Positions 34,001-41,914 of a DNA stretch of 64,000 bases are shown one piece after another (positions within the stretch are counted from its first letter, which is position 1; every line of letters begins with the position of its first letter). The translations under genes and the position numbers were made by a program. Below the pieces are notes generated by a model that was given only the letters and a program-made list of their open reading frames with translations, did not search any database and was not told the DNA's origin. The DNA lies in the NCBI GenBank assembly GCA_024291935.2, contig CM044306.1:23891501-23955500 (forward strand), given 5' to 3'. The stretch is from Okapia johnstoni. Taxonomy: Eukaryota; Chordata; Mammalia; Artiodactyla; Giraffidae.

Positions 34001-35608
34001 AGAAGCTGAGTACCCAACAGAAAGATTGCCAGGCAAGAAGTGTTAATTGAGAAATAAATCTGAATCTAGAAGTCGCAAATCAGATCATTCGCCTAGAGGC
34101 AGCAGACACAAATTGAGTCCCGTGGCTATATTCCAAATATATAAATCAGAGAAATGTCTCTGTGTAGAAGATATACACAGAGCCAAGGAAGCTAATTAAG
34201 ATTTGGAAATGGAATCACAAGAGGCGGGCTCTGCTGCCCAGGATGGGCAGTGAGGCAGCCACCCCCAAGGCCTGACCAGGGGTAGCAGGGGTGTGCTCCA
34301 CAGAGACCCCTGGGTGGTTTGGAGGACAGGAAATGGGGGGGGGGTGACAGCCAGTCTTGTCATTTATGGACATGGGGTCAGATGTCCTTGCCACACAGGG
34401 AACTTTCCTGCTTTTTTGTCTCCAAAAGCAACATGAGACCTCATTTGCTTTTTAGGGACAGTTTAAAGCAGTCATATTTTTTAACAGTTACAATCACATC
34501 TTTGCAATAGATAGTGGTACGAGTTTATTTTTCCTTAAGACTGTTTTTAAGCATTTCATTTAAAAAATGACTTCATGTGCATTTGGTCTTAAAATCTATT
34601 CTCAGACTATTTTCTTGTTAAATTGTTACTGTTTTCATTAAAATCTCATTTTCTCCACACTGAAAATAGGCTTATTGTTTTTTCTGATTATGTAATGGCT
34701 ACCGAAAATGCCAATTCATTATTTTTTCCTCTTTCCCCTCATTGACCTAGATCCCCTCTATCAAAATAGATGACATATATGAGAGCTAAAGAATCAGAAG
34801 AGAAATGATGAGGGTTCAAGAAAACAGCTGCTAGAACACAGCTGGAGAATGCATTCTAGTGCATAGATACTTTTTCATTGAATTAAATCTTTTTTATTAC
34901 CCTCAGGTATCCAAGAAAGTTCTGCCCCAAGCCTGGTAAGTATTTGATTCATTAATTTGCCCACATCAAAGCTTTGAGAAAATTTCCCTTCCTGCTCCAT
35001 CCAGTTTAGGGGAGAACTATAGGGAGACTGTTTCATTGTGATAACTCCTAAGTCAGCAAGATCAGTTTGGTCAGTGCCAAGAGCTAAAGAGAGCCTGTTT
35101 GGGTGGAGAGAAAAAAGCACAGTTTATCCATCATTGTTCTGTTCAAGATCTCTACCTGCGAGTTGAGTCTGGTAGCAGGACTGGGGAGGAAAGATGAACC
35201 AGGCAGGTAGCCAAACAAGGTATATCCAGTGCTTCTTTTCAATCCTGGGGGTTAGAGAAAGCCCTAGTGAGTATCTCCAAATGTGAATTTGCTGATTGAT
35301 CTTCTGTTTCTTGATCCCTACCATCTGCCAAGCAGTATGCTAGGTGCTGAGGATACAGTAGAAAGTCAGACATGGTCTCTGCCATGTATACATGGCATTC
35401 AGACTGACCTCTTTGTTCTTCCTCCCAGCTCTCCATCAAGAAATGCCCCACCTGCAAATCAGGCTTTCCTGATGATGTTTTTGATCACAACTTGACCTTG
35501 GAGCAGCACCTGCAGACCCTTTGTTTGTATTGTCCAATATGTGACAAGACCTTCCCAGCAAAAGAGAAGCAGATCTTTGAAGACCATGTGTTCTGCCACA
35601 CTCTCTAA
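18824..35608 (+). CDS. CALCOCO2: CALCOCO2 / NDP52, selective autophagy receptor (spliced)
   Basis: NDP52 is a cytosolic receptor that links ubiquitin- or galectin-8-marked bacteria and damaged mitochondria to the autophagy machinery. The exons encode, in order: an N-terminal SKICH domain (about residues 1-130); the non-canonical LC3C-binding motif ILVV (133-136); a long coiled coil (about 140-345); the galectin-8-binding segment [11 protein letters not shown] (371-381, key Leu374 kept, human Tyr376 replaced by Phe); and two C-terminal zinc fingers (397-423 and 426-448, the second a C2H2 ubiquitin binder). Core exons give 450 residues, against 446 in human; the difference lies in the first zinc finger. 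An extra in-phase exon at 30685-30843 would give 503. The start ATG (accATGg) is in good Kozak context and matches the human start. All introns are GT-AG except intron 9, which appears to be GC-AG. No inactivating change is seen. The gene is alone in the window, so context adds no functional information. Confidence 0.96.
19004..20599. other. CALCOCO2 intron 2, first part
   Basis: No gene or clear repeat. It holds short T-runs and the AT-rich taaattttatttaattttaa region near 20290. Overlapping + frames at 19437-19818 lack domain support. Confidence 0.5.
20600..20715 (-). repeat. CHR-type SINE (antisense)
   Basis: tttttttggctgtgccactc to ccagaccaccagggaattcc is the complement of a CHR SINE, with the T-run on the left as the reversed A-tail. 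Confidence 0.87.
20753..20968 (+). repeat. Bov-tA SINE with target-site duplication
   Basis: gggcttccttcatagttcag to gtcggacacgacttagcatc. Flanked by cactaaagcctgaa (20739-20752) and cactaaagcttgaa (20969-20982), one mismatch in 14. Confidence 0.9.
21337..21830 (-). mobile_element. BovB LINE 3' fragment (antisense)
   Basis: Runs from ttgttcactcatccagtcgtg to about ctctgcttttcaatg. On the - strand the ORF2 C-terminus reads as [13 protein letters not shown] within an open stretch at 21345-21590. Truncated and inactive. Confidence 0.88.
21831..23385. other. CALCOCO2 intron 2, last part
   Basis: Non-coding. Ends in the acceptor cttgtcattgcag at 23385. Scattered short frames (22008-22247, 22963-23184 on +) have no domain or splice support. 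Confidence 0.5.
23386..23488 (+). CDS. CALCOCO2: CALCOCO2 exon 3 (SKICH part 2)
   Basis: 103 bases: 34 codons plus one base. It begins [18 protein letters not shown] and ends gttcaaag|gtgaga. The phase fits exons 2 and 4 exactly. Confidence 0.96.
23628..25616 (+). mobile_element. Young 5'-truncated L1 with open ORF2 3' part
   Basis: About 2 kb of L1 ending in an A-rich tail with a (TTAA)-like repeat. A single open frame at 23613-25070 (485 codons, with about five codons of non-L1 sequence at its start) covers the part of ORF2 after the reverse transcriptase core. It is recognisable by [37 protein letters not shown] and [12 protein letters not shown]. Endonuclease and reverse transcriptase catalytic residues lie upstream and are missing, so it is not autonomous. 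The lack of stops indicates a recent insertion. It sits in sense orientation in CALCOCO2 intron 3, and the tail ends 17 bases before exon 4. I could not find a convincing target-site duplication. Confidence 0.92.
25597..25633 (+). promoter_or_regulatory. CALCOCO2: Exon 4 splice acceptor built partly from an L1 tail
   Basis: Only 17 bases (25617-25633, tcatgttctattttcag) separate the L1 A-run from exon 4. Branch points normally lie about 18-45 bases upstream of the AG, so the branch adenosine should fall in the element's tail. The repeated ttaat units at about 25592-25605 fit the loose yUnAy consensus. This is inference from spacing. Confidence 0.55.
25634..25767 (+). CDS. CALCOCO2: CALCOCO2 exon 4 (end of SKICH, LC3C motif)
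   Basis: 134 bases completing Ala-Tyr-Tyr-Leu across the junction (aaag|ct). It encodes [17 protein letters not shown] and ends with ILVVTTQ, the LC3C-binding motif at residues 133-136. Donor cactcag|gtctgt, phase 0. Confidence 0.96.
25943..26106 (+). repeat. CHR-type SINE with target-site duplication
   Basis: gggacttccctggtggtcc head and an ataaataaatatatat tail. Flanked by exact 12-bp repeats agaatcataaca at 25931-25942 and 26107-26118. Lies in intron 4. Confidence 0.92.
26119..26735. other. CALCOCO2 intron 4 remainder
   Basis: Holds an L2-like piece near 26290-26420 (gacactagggatgtaatgaag) and otherwise plain intronic DNA. The acceptor is cattcttttgtag at 26735. Confidence 0.5.
26736..26861 (+). 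CDS. CALCOCO2: CALCOCO2 exon 5 (coiled coil)
   Basis: 42 codons beginning [19 protein letters not shown] and ending at aaagaagcag|gtatgt. A highly charged heptad pattern marks the start of the coiled coil. Confidence 0.95.
27300..27530 (-). mobile_element. L1 3'UTR fragment (antisense)
   Basis: tttttaatttgaagtatagttg to tatgttaatcccaaactc matches the complement of an artiodactyl L1 3' end. A related copy lies at 62095-62305. Confidence 0.7.
27725..27813 (+). CDS. CALCOCO2: CALCOCO2 exon 6 (coiled coil)
   Basis: 89 bases beginning [18 protein letters not shown]. It ends mid-codon at ctgcttca|gtgagt and is completed by exon 7 as Gln-Leu-Lys-Glu. Confidence 0.94.
28199..28268 (+). CDS. CALCOCO2: CALCOCO2 exon 7 (coiled coil)
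   Basis: 70 bases after the acceptor ctccacag, encoding [18 protein letters not shown] and ending cttgag|gtaggt, phase 0. Confidence 0.94.
28630..28760 (-). repeat. Bov-A SINE with target-site duplication
   Basis: gctgtgcttagtcgctcag to ccctttcccttctccag-like end. Flanked by tgtaaggt at 28622-28629 and 28761-28768. Lies in intron 7. Confidence 0.85.
28916..29038 (+). CDS. CALCOCO2: CALCOCO2 exon 8 (coiled coil)
   Basis: 41 codons beginning [18 protein letters not shown] and ending LFLSLTEQ. Acceptor cttttgctttag, donor gaacag|gtagag, phase 0. Confidence 0.95.
29327..29413 (+). CDS. CALCOCO2: CALCOCO2 exon 9 (coiled coil) with GC donor
   Basis: 29 codons beginning [18 protein letters not shown] and ending AKKQQELT. 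The human protein reads QQELM here, so the last codon corresponds to human Met304. The exon must end at 29413 in phase 0 to join either downstream exon. The following bases are gcatgt, a GC-type donor. The nearest GT (29418) would create a tga stop at the junction. If the intron is retained, the frame stops at 29435-29437 after seven more codons. Confidence 0.85.
29414..30684. other. CALCOCO2 intron 9
   Basis: No gene. Contains an L2-like fragment near 30028-30100 (cattcattcagtcagtcat) and AT-rich DNA. It ends in a weakly pyrimidine-rich acceptor, tcttatgcttcag, at 30684. Confidence 0.5.
30685..30843 (+). CDS. CALCOCO2: CALCOCO2 extra coiled-coil exon, TAX1BP1-like (probable cassette)
   Basis: 159 bases, phase 0 at both ends, open throughout. 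Acceptor atgcttcag, consensus donor cgg|gtaggt. It encodes 53 residues including [13 protein letters not shown] and [15 protein letters not shown]. The latter resembles KFKECQRLQKQINKL in the TAX1BP1 coiled coil, so this is homologous coding sequence and not chance exonisation. The human 446-residue protein lacks it at this junction (304/305). Inclusion is inferred; the weak acceptor suggests alternative use. Confidence 0.75.
30844..31929. other. CALCOCO2 intron 10
   Basis: Non-coding. A-run at about 31268-31280. Ends with a T-run and acceptor tttttttttgatag at 31929. Open frames at 30923-31183 and 31297-31506 on the - strand show no domain. Confidence 0.5.
31930..32025 (+). CDS. CALCOCO2: CALCOCO2 exon 11 (coiled coil)
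   Basis: 32 codons, [18 protein letters not shown] onward, ending KEND at aatgat|gtaagt, phase 0. This matches human residues 305-336. Confidence 0.95.
32026..33368. other. CALCOCO2 intron 11, first part
   Basis: Contains an L2-like fragment around 32462-32535 (attcattcattcatcagttc) and a pyrimidine-rich tract at about 33040-33080. No gene. Confidence 0.5.
33369..33560 (+). repeat. CHR-type SINE
   Basis: gggacttccctggcggtcc head, ggttcaatccctggttgggg box, and a long degenerate A-rich tail ending in about ten A near 33550-33559. Lies in intron 11. Confidence 0.87.
33749..33884 (+). CDS. CALCOCO2: CALCOCO2 exon 12 (end of coiled coil, galectin-8 motif)
   Basis: 136 bases: 45 codons plus one base. 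Begins [16 protein letters not shown] after acceptor ctctccttag. Contains [11 protein letters not shown] at residues 371-381, where Leu374 is kept and human Tyr376 is Phe. Near 353-358 two cysteines replace human Phe and Tyr. Donor tattctg|gtaaga. Confidence 0.95.
33885..34906. other. CALCOCO2 intron 12
   Basis: No gene. A G-run (ggggggggtgac) occurs near 34336. The acceptor is ttattaccctcag at 34906. Confidence 0.5.
34907..34935 (+). CDS. CALCOCO2: CALCOCO2 exon 13 (29-base microexon)
   Basis: Completes Gly382 and encodes IQESSAPSL, matching the human linker IQESSSPSP. Donor agcctg|gtaagt. The phase joins exon 12 (one base) to exon 14 exactly. Confidence 0.93.
34936..35428. other. CALCOCO2 intron 13
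   Basis: Short intron with an L2-like piece at about 35320-35390 (gctaggtgctgaggatacag). Acceptor gttcttcctcccag. Confidence 0.55.
35429..35608 (+). CDS. CALCOCO2: CALCOCO2 exon 14 (zinc fingers, stop)
   Basis: 59 codons and a taa stop. The first finger has Cys397, Cys400, His418 and Cys423 and is four residues longer than in human, with a layout closer to TAX1BP1. The second is C2H2: Cys426, Cys429, His444, His448 ([19 protein letters not shown]), the ubiquitin-binding finger. The protein ends HTL. Confidence 0.96.
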   Translation, partial: LSIKKCPTCKSGFPDDVFDHNLTLEQHLQTLCLYCPICDKTFPAKEKQIFEDHVFCHTL

Positions 35609-36413
35609 GTGTCCCAGCCTCTTGGATCTATACTGTACATGGATTTTATACAGTAGAACCTATAGCTTCTTCTGTGAGTTATGACCTAAGATTCTGCCTA
35701 ACCTGAGTTATTAGGAATTTACTTAGTTAGTCCTGCTGCCCTATAGGTGGAGTCATGTTGATTATCTGAAGCGTAGTGTTAAGGGCTGTTACTTCCATCT
35801 TTGTGGATTACAACCTTTTAAGTCACATAACTCCAGCTATGTCAGCCTCTCACTTAAAATGCCTATTCTTCTGAGGGTCTCTAGCATAAAGGCCCTGACT
35901 GTGATAGAGCTGACCTGGCTCTTCACAGCCAGCCTGACTCAAGTGAGTAGTTTCCCAGGTTGTCCCGCTGCCGTTCAAGGTCACACCTTGAGTATGTTTG
36001 TACTTAGTCCTCACTCCTGACCCTGGGACTGGCGACTGATCTGGAATTGAGAATTTCTTCCTCCTCCTCAGGCCTAGCCCAAAATGGCATGGCAGAGAAC
36101 CCAAACATCCAATTTGGATACCAGAGTTTTCTCACCTTGATTTTGCAGCTCCCAACAGAAGCATTCCTGAATCATGGACATGAAATATTATTTAAATCAC
36201 AGAAAGTCTTCTTTCTCTTTGTATTTTACCTCTGAATGGCATTTTTCTACTCTGGTTTTTCTTGTGCACATAACTTTTATTCTTATAAGTCCTTTCTTAA
36301 TGGTTAGTGGGACTTGTTAGAAACTGTATGGGTTTGCAACTTTCTGAGCAAGTGAGTTTGAAAAAGGATAAGTCAAAATAAGGAGAACTATTGTTAGTCA
36401 CTTTAATACTAAA

Positions 36414-36419
36414 AATAAA
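36414..36419 (+). terminator. CALCOCO2: Polyadenylation signal 1
   Basis: aataaa about 800 bases after the stop codon. The downstream DNA is less T-rich than at the second signal. Confidence 0.55.
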
Positions 36420-36453
36420 CTAGTCCTCTACTTCAGGGACTTTGGTAATTTAA

Positions 36454-36459
36454 AATAAA
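36454..36459 (+). terminator. CALCOCO2: Polyadenylation signal 2
   Basis: aataaa followed within about 12-25 bases by gttcatgttttttta, giving a better downstream element than signal 1. Confidence 0.6.
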
Positions 36460-36480
36460 CCTTGAGTTCATGTTTTTTTA

Positions 36481-38454
36481 TTTTTAAGCTTATGGGGAAA
36501 GTGTAATCAAAAGGATTGTGGGAATTATAGACCCCACCAAGGATTTCTCTTCACCTGTCTTAACTAGTCAACAAGAGTATCCTGGCCATTACCTTGAGGT
36601 GGAGACGGAGCTGAGGAAGCATGAGCCTGAGAAACCTGAAACCTTGACTCATTACTCTAACTTTATATGTATGTTTTAAAGAGTGTAGATTCTGGCACCT
36701 TTTGTGAACTAAGTTCAATTCCCTCGATCCAGACCTGCCTACTTGAACCAAAAGAAAGCAATTCCATTTTCTCTACCAGAGGGACTGAACAAATGGAGAT
36801 AACCCCCAGGCAATCAACCAGCTGGTCACTAGAAAGACTTTTACAGGAACTTTTGAATGATATGAAATAATGTAAATCAGGTTGAGCCAGATATAGCTCT
36901 GCAATCCTTCTGAGGTTTTCCCTGGCATGACTGCAGTTGCACCTTAGACTAGCTGTATTATCTTGGTCACAGCTCCTGGCCTTTATTTCTCCTTTGATAA
37001 AATGAAGATGCAACTATACTCCCCCCTCCTTCTGTATCACCATTTCAATAGGATGTCTCTTGGACTCATAAGTCTTTGCCCCTTCAGAATCAGATGTGAC
37101 ATTTAGACAAAGTCTAGAGGAGAAATATAATAGAGAGTAATGCGGTTTTTCTGGCATATACCCCTCCTCCCTGCAAAATTTCTGTTACTCCCCAGATAGT
37201 TCCAATGAAGAATTGCGGTTTCATTTATTTTGTACTAGTCAGCTCTTAATTAAGCACATGAATGGAGAGGAGCAGTGGTGCACATAATCCAAATCAGTGA
37301 ATACCATTTTCTGGTGAATTACCCACCCCTTTGCCCCTGCTACCCTGAGGGTTACTGTGATTATCAACAGCAGCAGGAGCCTTCCACAGGCTTGGTAAAA
37401 AAACAGTTGAGGTGTTAATGATCCTTTTTGCTGGGTGTAAAACAAAGCATCTTTTAACCACTGTTCATTATCCCCAGCTGCTCTTACCAAGGCTTTGAAG
37501 GGGAAATTATGCTCCAGGCAGTTACTAGTGGTAAAGGAAACAGTCATTCTTATATAATCCAGTCATCACCCTTTTGATAAAAGGAAGATGAAAACTAGAA
37601 TATCACCCCAGCCTTTCCCCTCTATAGTTCTTGCACCCACAGACTTTAAAGCTGTAAAATGCCTCTGAAAAATAGCAGGTGGTAGGAGTAAAACGGTGTC
37701 TACATCTAAATTGGGTTTTGGAATCTTTGTACTTATTATAGCAACAAGTTTTCCTTCTTAGTTCATTTTCTCTTTTTTAATATTAAAATGTTTTTGCATT
37801 ACCTTAGCACATGTACTTGCTAAGCAGTTGGGGAAAAAAAAAGTCACCCTGGCATACATGAGTGTGAGTAGTAAAAGAAAGCAAACCTAAAATCAGAGAA
37901 GGGGGAGTTGGCAATTTATTTGGTAAAACAAGGTCCCTAAGAACACCTGTAGCTTCAGCCCTTTTCCCTTGACTTGCTAAAAATTGGGATGAAATGGAAC
38001 TGCCTTGATGTTTAAATATCATCCTGTGATTCGGGTGGTTTTCTACACTGGCTGTGGATTGCACTGAGCTAAGCATTCTCTAACCTGGTCTCCTAGCAAC
38101 AAATGCTAATGAGATGATAGGCTGTGGCTAAAAGATACAGTCCATTACCTAGGGAAAAAAGCAAAATGGACTCAACGTAACATAGACATCAAATCCGAAG
38201 AGATAGCACTTAATTCCCCTGAGTTAACCAACAATAGGCCACAAGCTCAGGGAAATTACACTGGCCCTAACACTCCTTAATTGATCTCATATAAATATTA
38301 AAATGATGTCTTTACATGTATGTAGTGCTTTATAGTTTAGAATGTATTTCATATTTTCCATGTGTACTTTCAGTAATCCTTTGAAACAGACAGCTGTTAA
38401 CTCCCATTTTTATAGATTAATAAGATGAAACGTGGAGAAATAACCTGCTAAAAG
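36481..38454. other. Intergenic, no gene
   Basis: Downstream flank. A MIR-like scrap lies near 38385-38450. Open frames on the - strand (36663-37013, 37239-37547, 37804-38076) lack domains and conserved-looking splice sites. Confidence 0.5.
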
Positions 38455-39115
38455 TGAAAACAACCCAAATGTCCATCAATTTATGAATGGGTAAATATGG
38501 CATAGCCATAAAACAGGATATTATTTGGCATAAATAGGAATGAAATACTGATATGTCGCAATATCTTGAAACCTTGAAAACTTGCTAATTGAAAGGAGCT
38601 AGTCACAAAAGACCACATATTGCAAGATTCCATTTATATGAAATATCCAAAACAGGAAAATATTCTAGGGAAACAAAATAGAGTAGCCCTTTTCCTAGAG
38701 CTTCCCTGGTGGCTCTGTGATAAAGAATCCCCCTGCTAATGCAGGAGACACAGGTTCAATCCTTGGGTCAGAAAGATCCCCTGGAGAAGGAAATGGCAAC
38801 CCACTCTAGAATTCTTGCCTGGAGAATTCCAAGGACAGAGGGAGCCTGGCAGGCTACAGTCCACGGGGTCACAGAACGTGACTCAGCAACCAAAACAAAA
38901 ACAACAGCCGGTTTCATAGGGTTGGGTGTTGGGGGAAATGGAGAGTGACTGCTAACTGGTATGGAGCTTCTCTTGAGAGTAAAGAAAATGTTCTAAAATT
39001 TATTATGGATGGGGTTGTACAATTCTGTGAATATACTAAAACCACTGAATTACACACTCAAAATAGGTGATACGTATTCCGTGTCGTTTATATCTCAAGT
39101 TGGTATGTTTTTAAA
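38455..39115 (+). mobile_element. Old L1 3' end, split by a SINE
   Basis: acaacccaaatgtccatcaa and ggatattatttggcataaat mark the end of L1 ORF2. After the Bov-tA the element resumes with gggttgggtgttgggggaaa and ccactgaattacacactc, the 3'UTR. Diverged, no open frame. Confidence 0.75.
38699..38895 (+). repeat. Bov-tA SINE inside the L1
   Basis: cttccctggtggctctgtg to gtcacagaacgtgactcagc, interrupting the L1 described in this region. Confidence 0.88.
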
Positions 39116-39170
39116 AGGTTAAAAAATGGTAGGATTGTATATACCATATAAGGTTCATAGTAGGATGTCT

Positions 39171-39289
39171 TTTTTTTTTTTTTGCCACACCATGTAGCAT
39201 GCAGGATCTTAGTTCCCTGACCAGAGCTAGAACCCATGCCTCCTGCATTGGGAGCACAGTCTTAACCACTAGACTGCCAGGGAAGTCTC
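39171..39289 (-). repeat. CHR-type SINE with target-site duplication
   Basis: Reversed A-tail (T-run), ggatcttagttccctgacc and ctagactgccagggaagtc. Flanked by taggatgtct at 39161-39170 and 39290-39299. Confidence 0.9.
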
Positions 39290-39426
39290 TAGGATGTCTT
39301 AAATACAGTTATACAACAAGTTCAAAACGGTTGACCTTGGTTAAAGCACACTTGTCAGTACAATCCCTGCTTCAGTAGTGTTCCGTTCTCTTGGGCTGGA
39401 GGCAGTGGCTCATATGTGATGAGCAG

Positions 39427-39657
39427 TGCGTATGTGCATGCGTGCTAAAACGCTTCAGTCATGTCCGACTCTTTGCAACCACTATGGGCTGTAGCTCACC
39501 AGGCTTCTCTGTCCATGGGGATTCTCCAGGCAAGAATACTGGAGTGGGTTACCATGCCCTCTTCCAGGGGATCTTCCCGACGCAGGGATTGAACCCAAGT
39601 CTCCTGTGGCTCCTGCATTGCAGCCAGATTCTTTACCGCCAAGCCACGGGGGAAGCC
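39427..39657 (-). repeat. Bov-tA SINE with target-site duplication
   Basis: cttcagtcatgtccgactc to accgccaagccacggggg. Exact 12-bp flanks tgtgatgagcag at 39415-39426 and 39658-39669. Confidence 0.92.
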
Positions 39658-39747
39658 TGTGATGAGCAGGGTTAGGCCAATTAATGGTAGCCCATTGTTT
39701 GGCCAGTAGCATTAGTGGTCTCCGGGAATGTCTGTTCTGTGGAGATG

Positions 39748-40021
39748 CTGCTGCTGCTGCTGCTAAGTCACTTCAGTCATGTCCAACTTTGTGCGACCCC
39801 ATAGATGGCAGCCAACCGGGCTCCCCCATCCCTGGGATTCTATAGGCAAGAATACTGGAGTGGGTTGCCATTTCCTTCTCCAGTGCATGAAAGTGAAAAG
39901 TGAAAGTGAAGTCGCTCAGCCGTGTTCGACTCCTAGCGACCCCATGGACTGTAGGCTACCGGGCTCCTGCGTCCATGGGATTTTCCAGGCGAGAGTACTG
40001 GAGTGGGGTGCCATTGCCTTC
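39748..40021 (-). repeat. Bov-A2 dimeric SINE
   Basis: Starts with the reversed (AGC)n tail (ctgctgctgctgctgc), followed by two Bov-A monomers joined by the atgaaagtgaaaagtgaaag linker. Flanking tctgttctgtggagatg and tctgtctttggagatg look like an imperfect duplication. Confidence 0.9.
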
Positions 40022-40184
40022 TCTGTCTTTGGAGATGAATGTACCCAATAAAGTTGGGAGAAAGAGTCACCAGCCCACAAATCCCAGGTAATCATATTAA
40101 GGGATCCAGCCTGCTCTGCTGAATGTTATTACTTTCTCCCTGTGGAAAGAAAGAATATGACACTCCAGGGAACTAAGTCTATCA

Positions 40185-40560
40185 TTTACCCAGTCAGTCG
40201 ACATTTATTGAGCACCCACAGTGTGCAGAGCTAATATAGGACCAGGATTTCCTTTTAAAAAACAGAAGATAAGTTCTTCCCTCAGGGATCTACAAGATTA
40301 ATGAAGACATTCCTTCTGCCCTGCTATGGGAGAGAGCCTCTGGTTGCAGGGGTCTCCTAATCTGTTGGGGAAACGGGATAAACACTCCCAAAACCAATGT
40401 AAGGACATAAATATAAAGACATCACCTTCCAAACTGAAGACAGAAGGGCTGTGGGACCTGAGTGTTAAATAAGATGTGAGCAAAGCCCAAGTTAATGATG
40501 TCTTATAGGAGGGTTCCTTGGAAGAGGTGAGGGACAAAAATGGCAGACCAAAACAGGGAG
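40185..40560 (+). repeat. L2 LINE fragment
   Basis: cgacatttattgagcacccac, then gaagataagttcttccctc and later ggttccttggaagaggtgag, follow the L2 3' end order. Confidence 0.6.
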
Positions 40561-41432
40561 GGTATTCTGAGGGTTTCTATAAAGGGGCAGAGAGAAGCAG
40601 CCCCAGAATGCAAAGAACTTGAAAGCAGAAGTACTAGCATATAAAGAGAAACAAGTTTCTGTCCTGAAAGACACTACAATCGAGTTGAATTCATCTAACA
40701 AGCTTATTTGAGCTCAGAAGGGACAGGAGAGGGAGGGTATAAGGGTATAGGAGTGTCTTCGAGCCCCAGACTGCAAGACTCCCAGCCCCGGGGACTGGAG
40801 CTCTCAGTGACACAGGAGCATCATCCCTGCTGTCTCCTCTCTTGTTTCTCTGTCTCTAAGTCAAAGCTTCTCTTTCGCTCCAGTCTCACTCTCTGCCTCC
40901 CAGATTGCATGATATAAAATGGTTTCTGCCTATCTGAGTTTTTAAGCTACTCTGCTCTAAAAAAAAGATTTGAAAGGAAAGGATGGGAATCTCAGTCCAA
41001 TTCTAGATTCCCTGAGGGAGGATTTGTTGCTCTGCTAGGGTGAACCAGTGCTCACTGTGGCTAGAGGGTGCAGTCACCCTGCACCAACCTGTCTGCTCTA
41101 AGTCACTGGGAGGATAAGGAGGGCTGAGCATAGGGAGAGGAAGATACCACAGAAGACGATGTGAGCTGAGCGTACAACAAGTAACTGTGATAATATTTAA
41201 CAAGTCCTGCGGGTGGAAGGATGGGATTCAAATCTGACATTAAAAGATGAGTGACCCTTAGGTGGAGAAAACGGTGGAGGATGCTGTAAAAAAGGCACAA
41301 GATGGAATGCTACAGCAATAAAAAGGGATGAACCTGGCACATGTAATAATTTTACAGAAATCACCAGGGAATTATGCTAAACTTGAAAGCATTTTAATTA
41401 CATACTGTATATTCTGTTCATTTAACCCTCTT
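40561..41432. other. Intergenic, no gene
   Basis: Purine-rich non-coding DNA. Open frames (40708-40917 on +, 41003-41300 on -) show no recognisable domain. Confidence 0.5.
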
Positions 41433-41605
41433 GAGGGACTTCCCTGGTGGTCTGGTGGTTAAGAATCTGCCTTCCAATGCAGAGGACATAGGTTTGATCC
41501 CTTGTTGGAGAACTAAGATCCCAACTAAACCCATAGGCCGCAACTAGAGAAAGTCAATGTGCCACAACAAAGACCTTGCACAGCCAAAAAAAAACTTTAA
41601 AATTC
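41433..41605 (+). repeat. CHR-type SINE
   Basis: gggacttccctggtggtctgg to cagccaaaaaaaaactttaa. Moderately diverged. Confidence 0.86.
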
Positions 41606-41914
41606 AAAATTATAGACATGAAGACTAAACTAGTGATGCTAAGGGTGAAGTGGAGGTAAGAGGAGGGAAAAGGAAGGTAGGGATATGTATGAGGGCTGTA
41701 CAAGGAAGGGATCCTTGTGCTGTGTCTTGACTATGGTGGTGGATCCACTACCCTACATGTGATAAAAATGCATTGAACCAACTACATAATGAGCACCAAA
41801 AAACCAGAAAATTGAATACAGCTGGCAAATTTCATGAGTGTCGATATCCCACTTGTGTTATTTTACTAAAGTTTTGCAGGATGTTACCACTAAGGAAAGC
41901 AACATTAAAAGGTG

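Larger units (their letters stand above)
35609..36480 (+). other. CALCOCO2: CALCOCO2 3'UTR
   Basis: Runs from the stop to just past two aataaa signals at 36414-36419 and 36454-36459. The second is followed by a T-rich ttcatgttttttta element typical of a cleavage region. No SINE or LINE lies within it. The exact end is inferred. Confidence 0.7.

Noticed and set aside
39748..39770. CTG/CAG trinucleotide runs (also at 43530 and 59862)
   Set aside because: These are the normal (AGC)n tails of Bov-A2 SINEs, not independent expansion loci.
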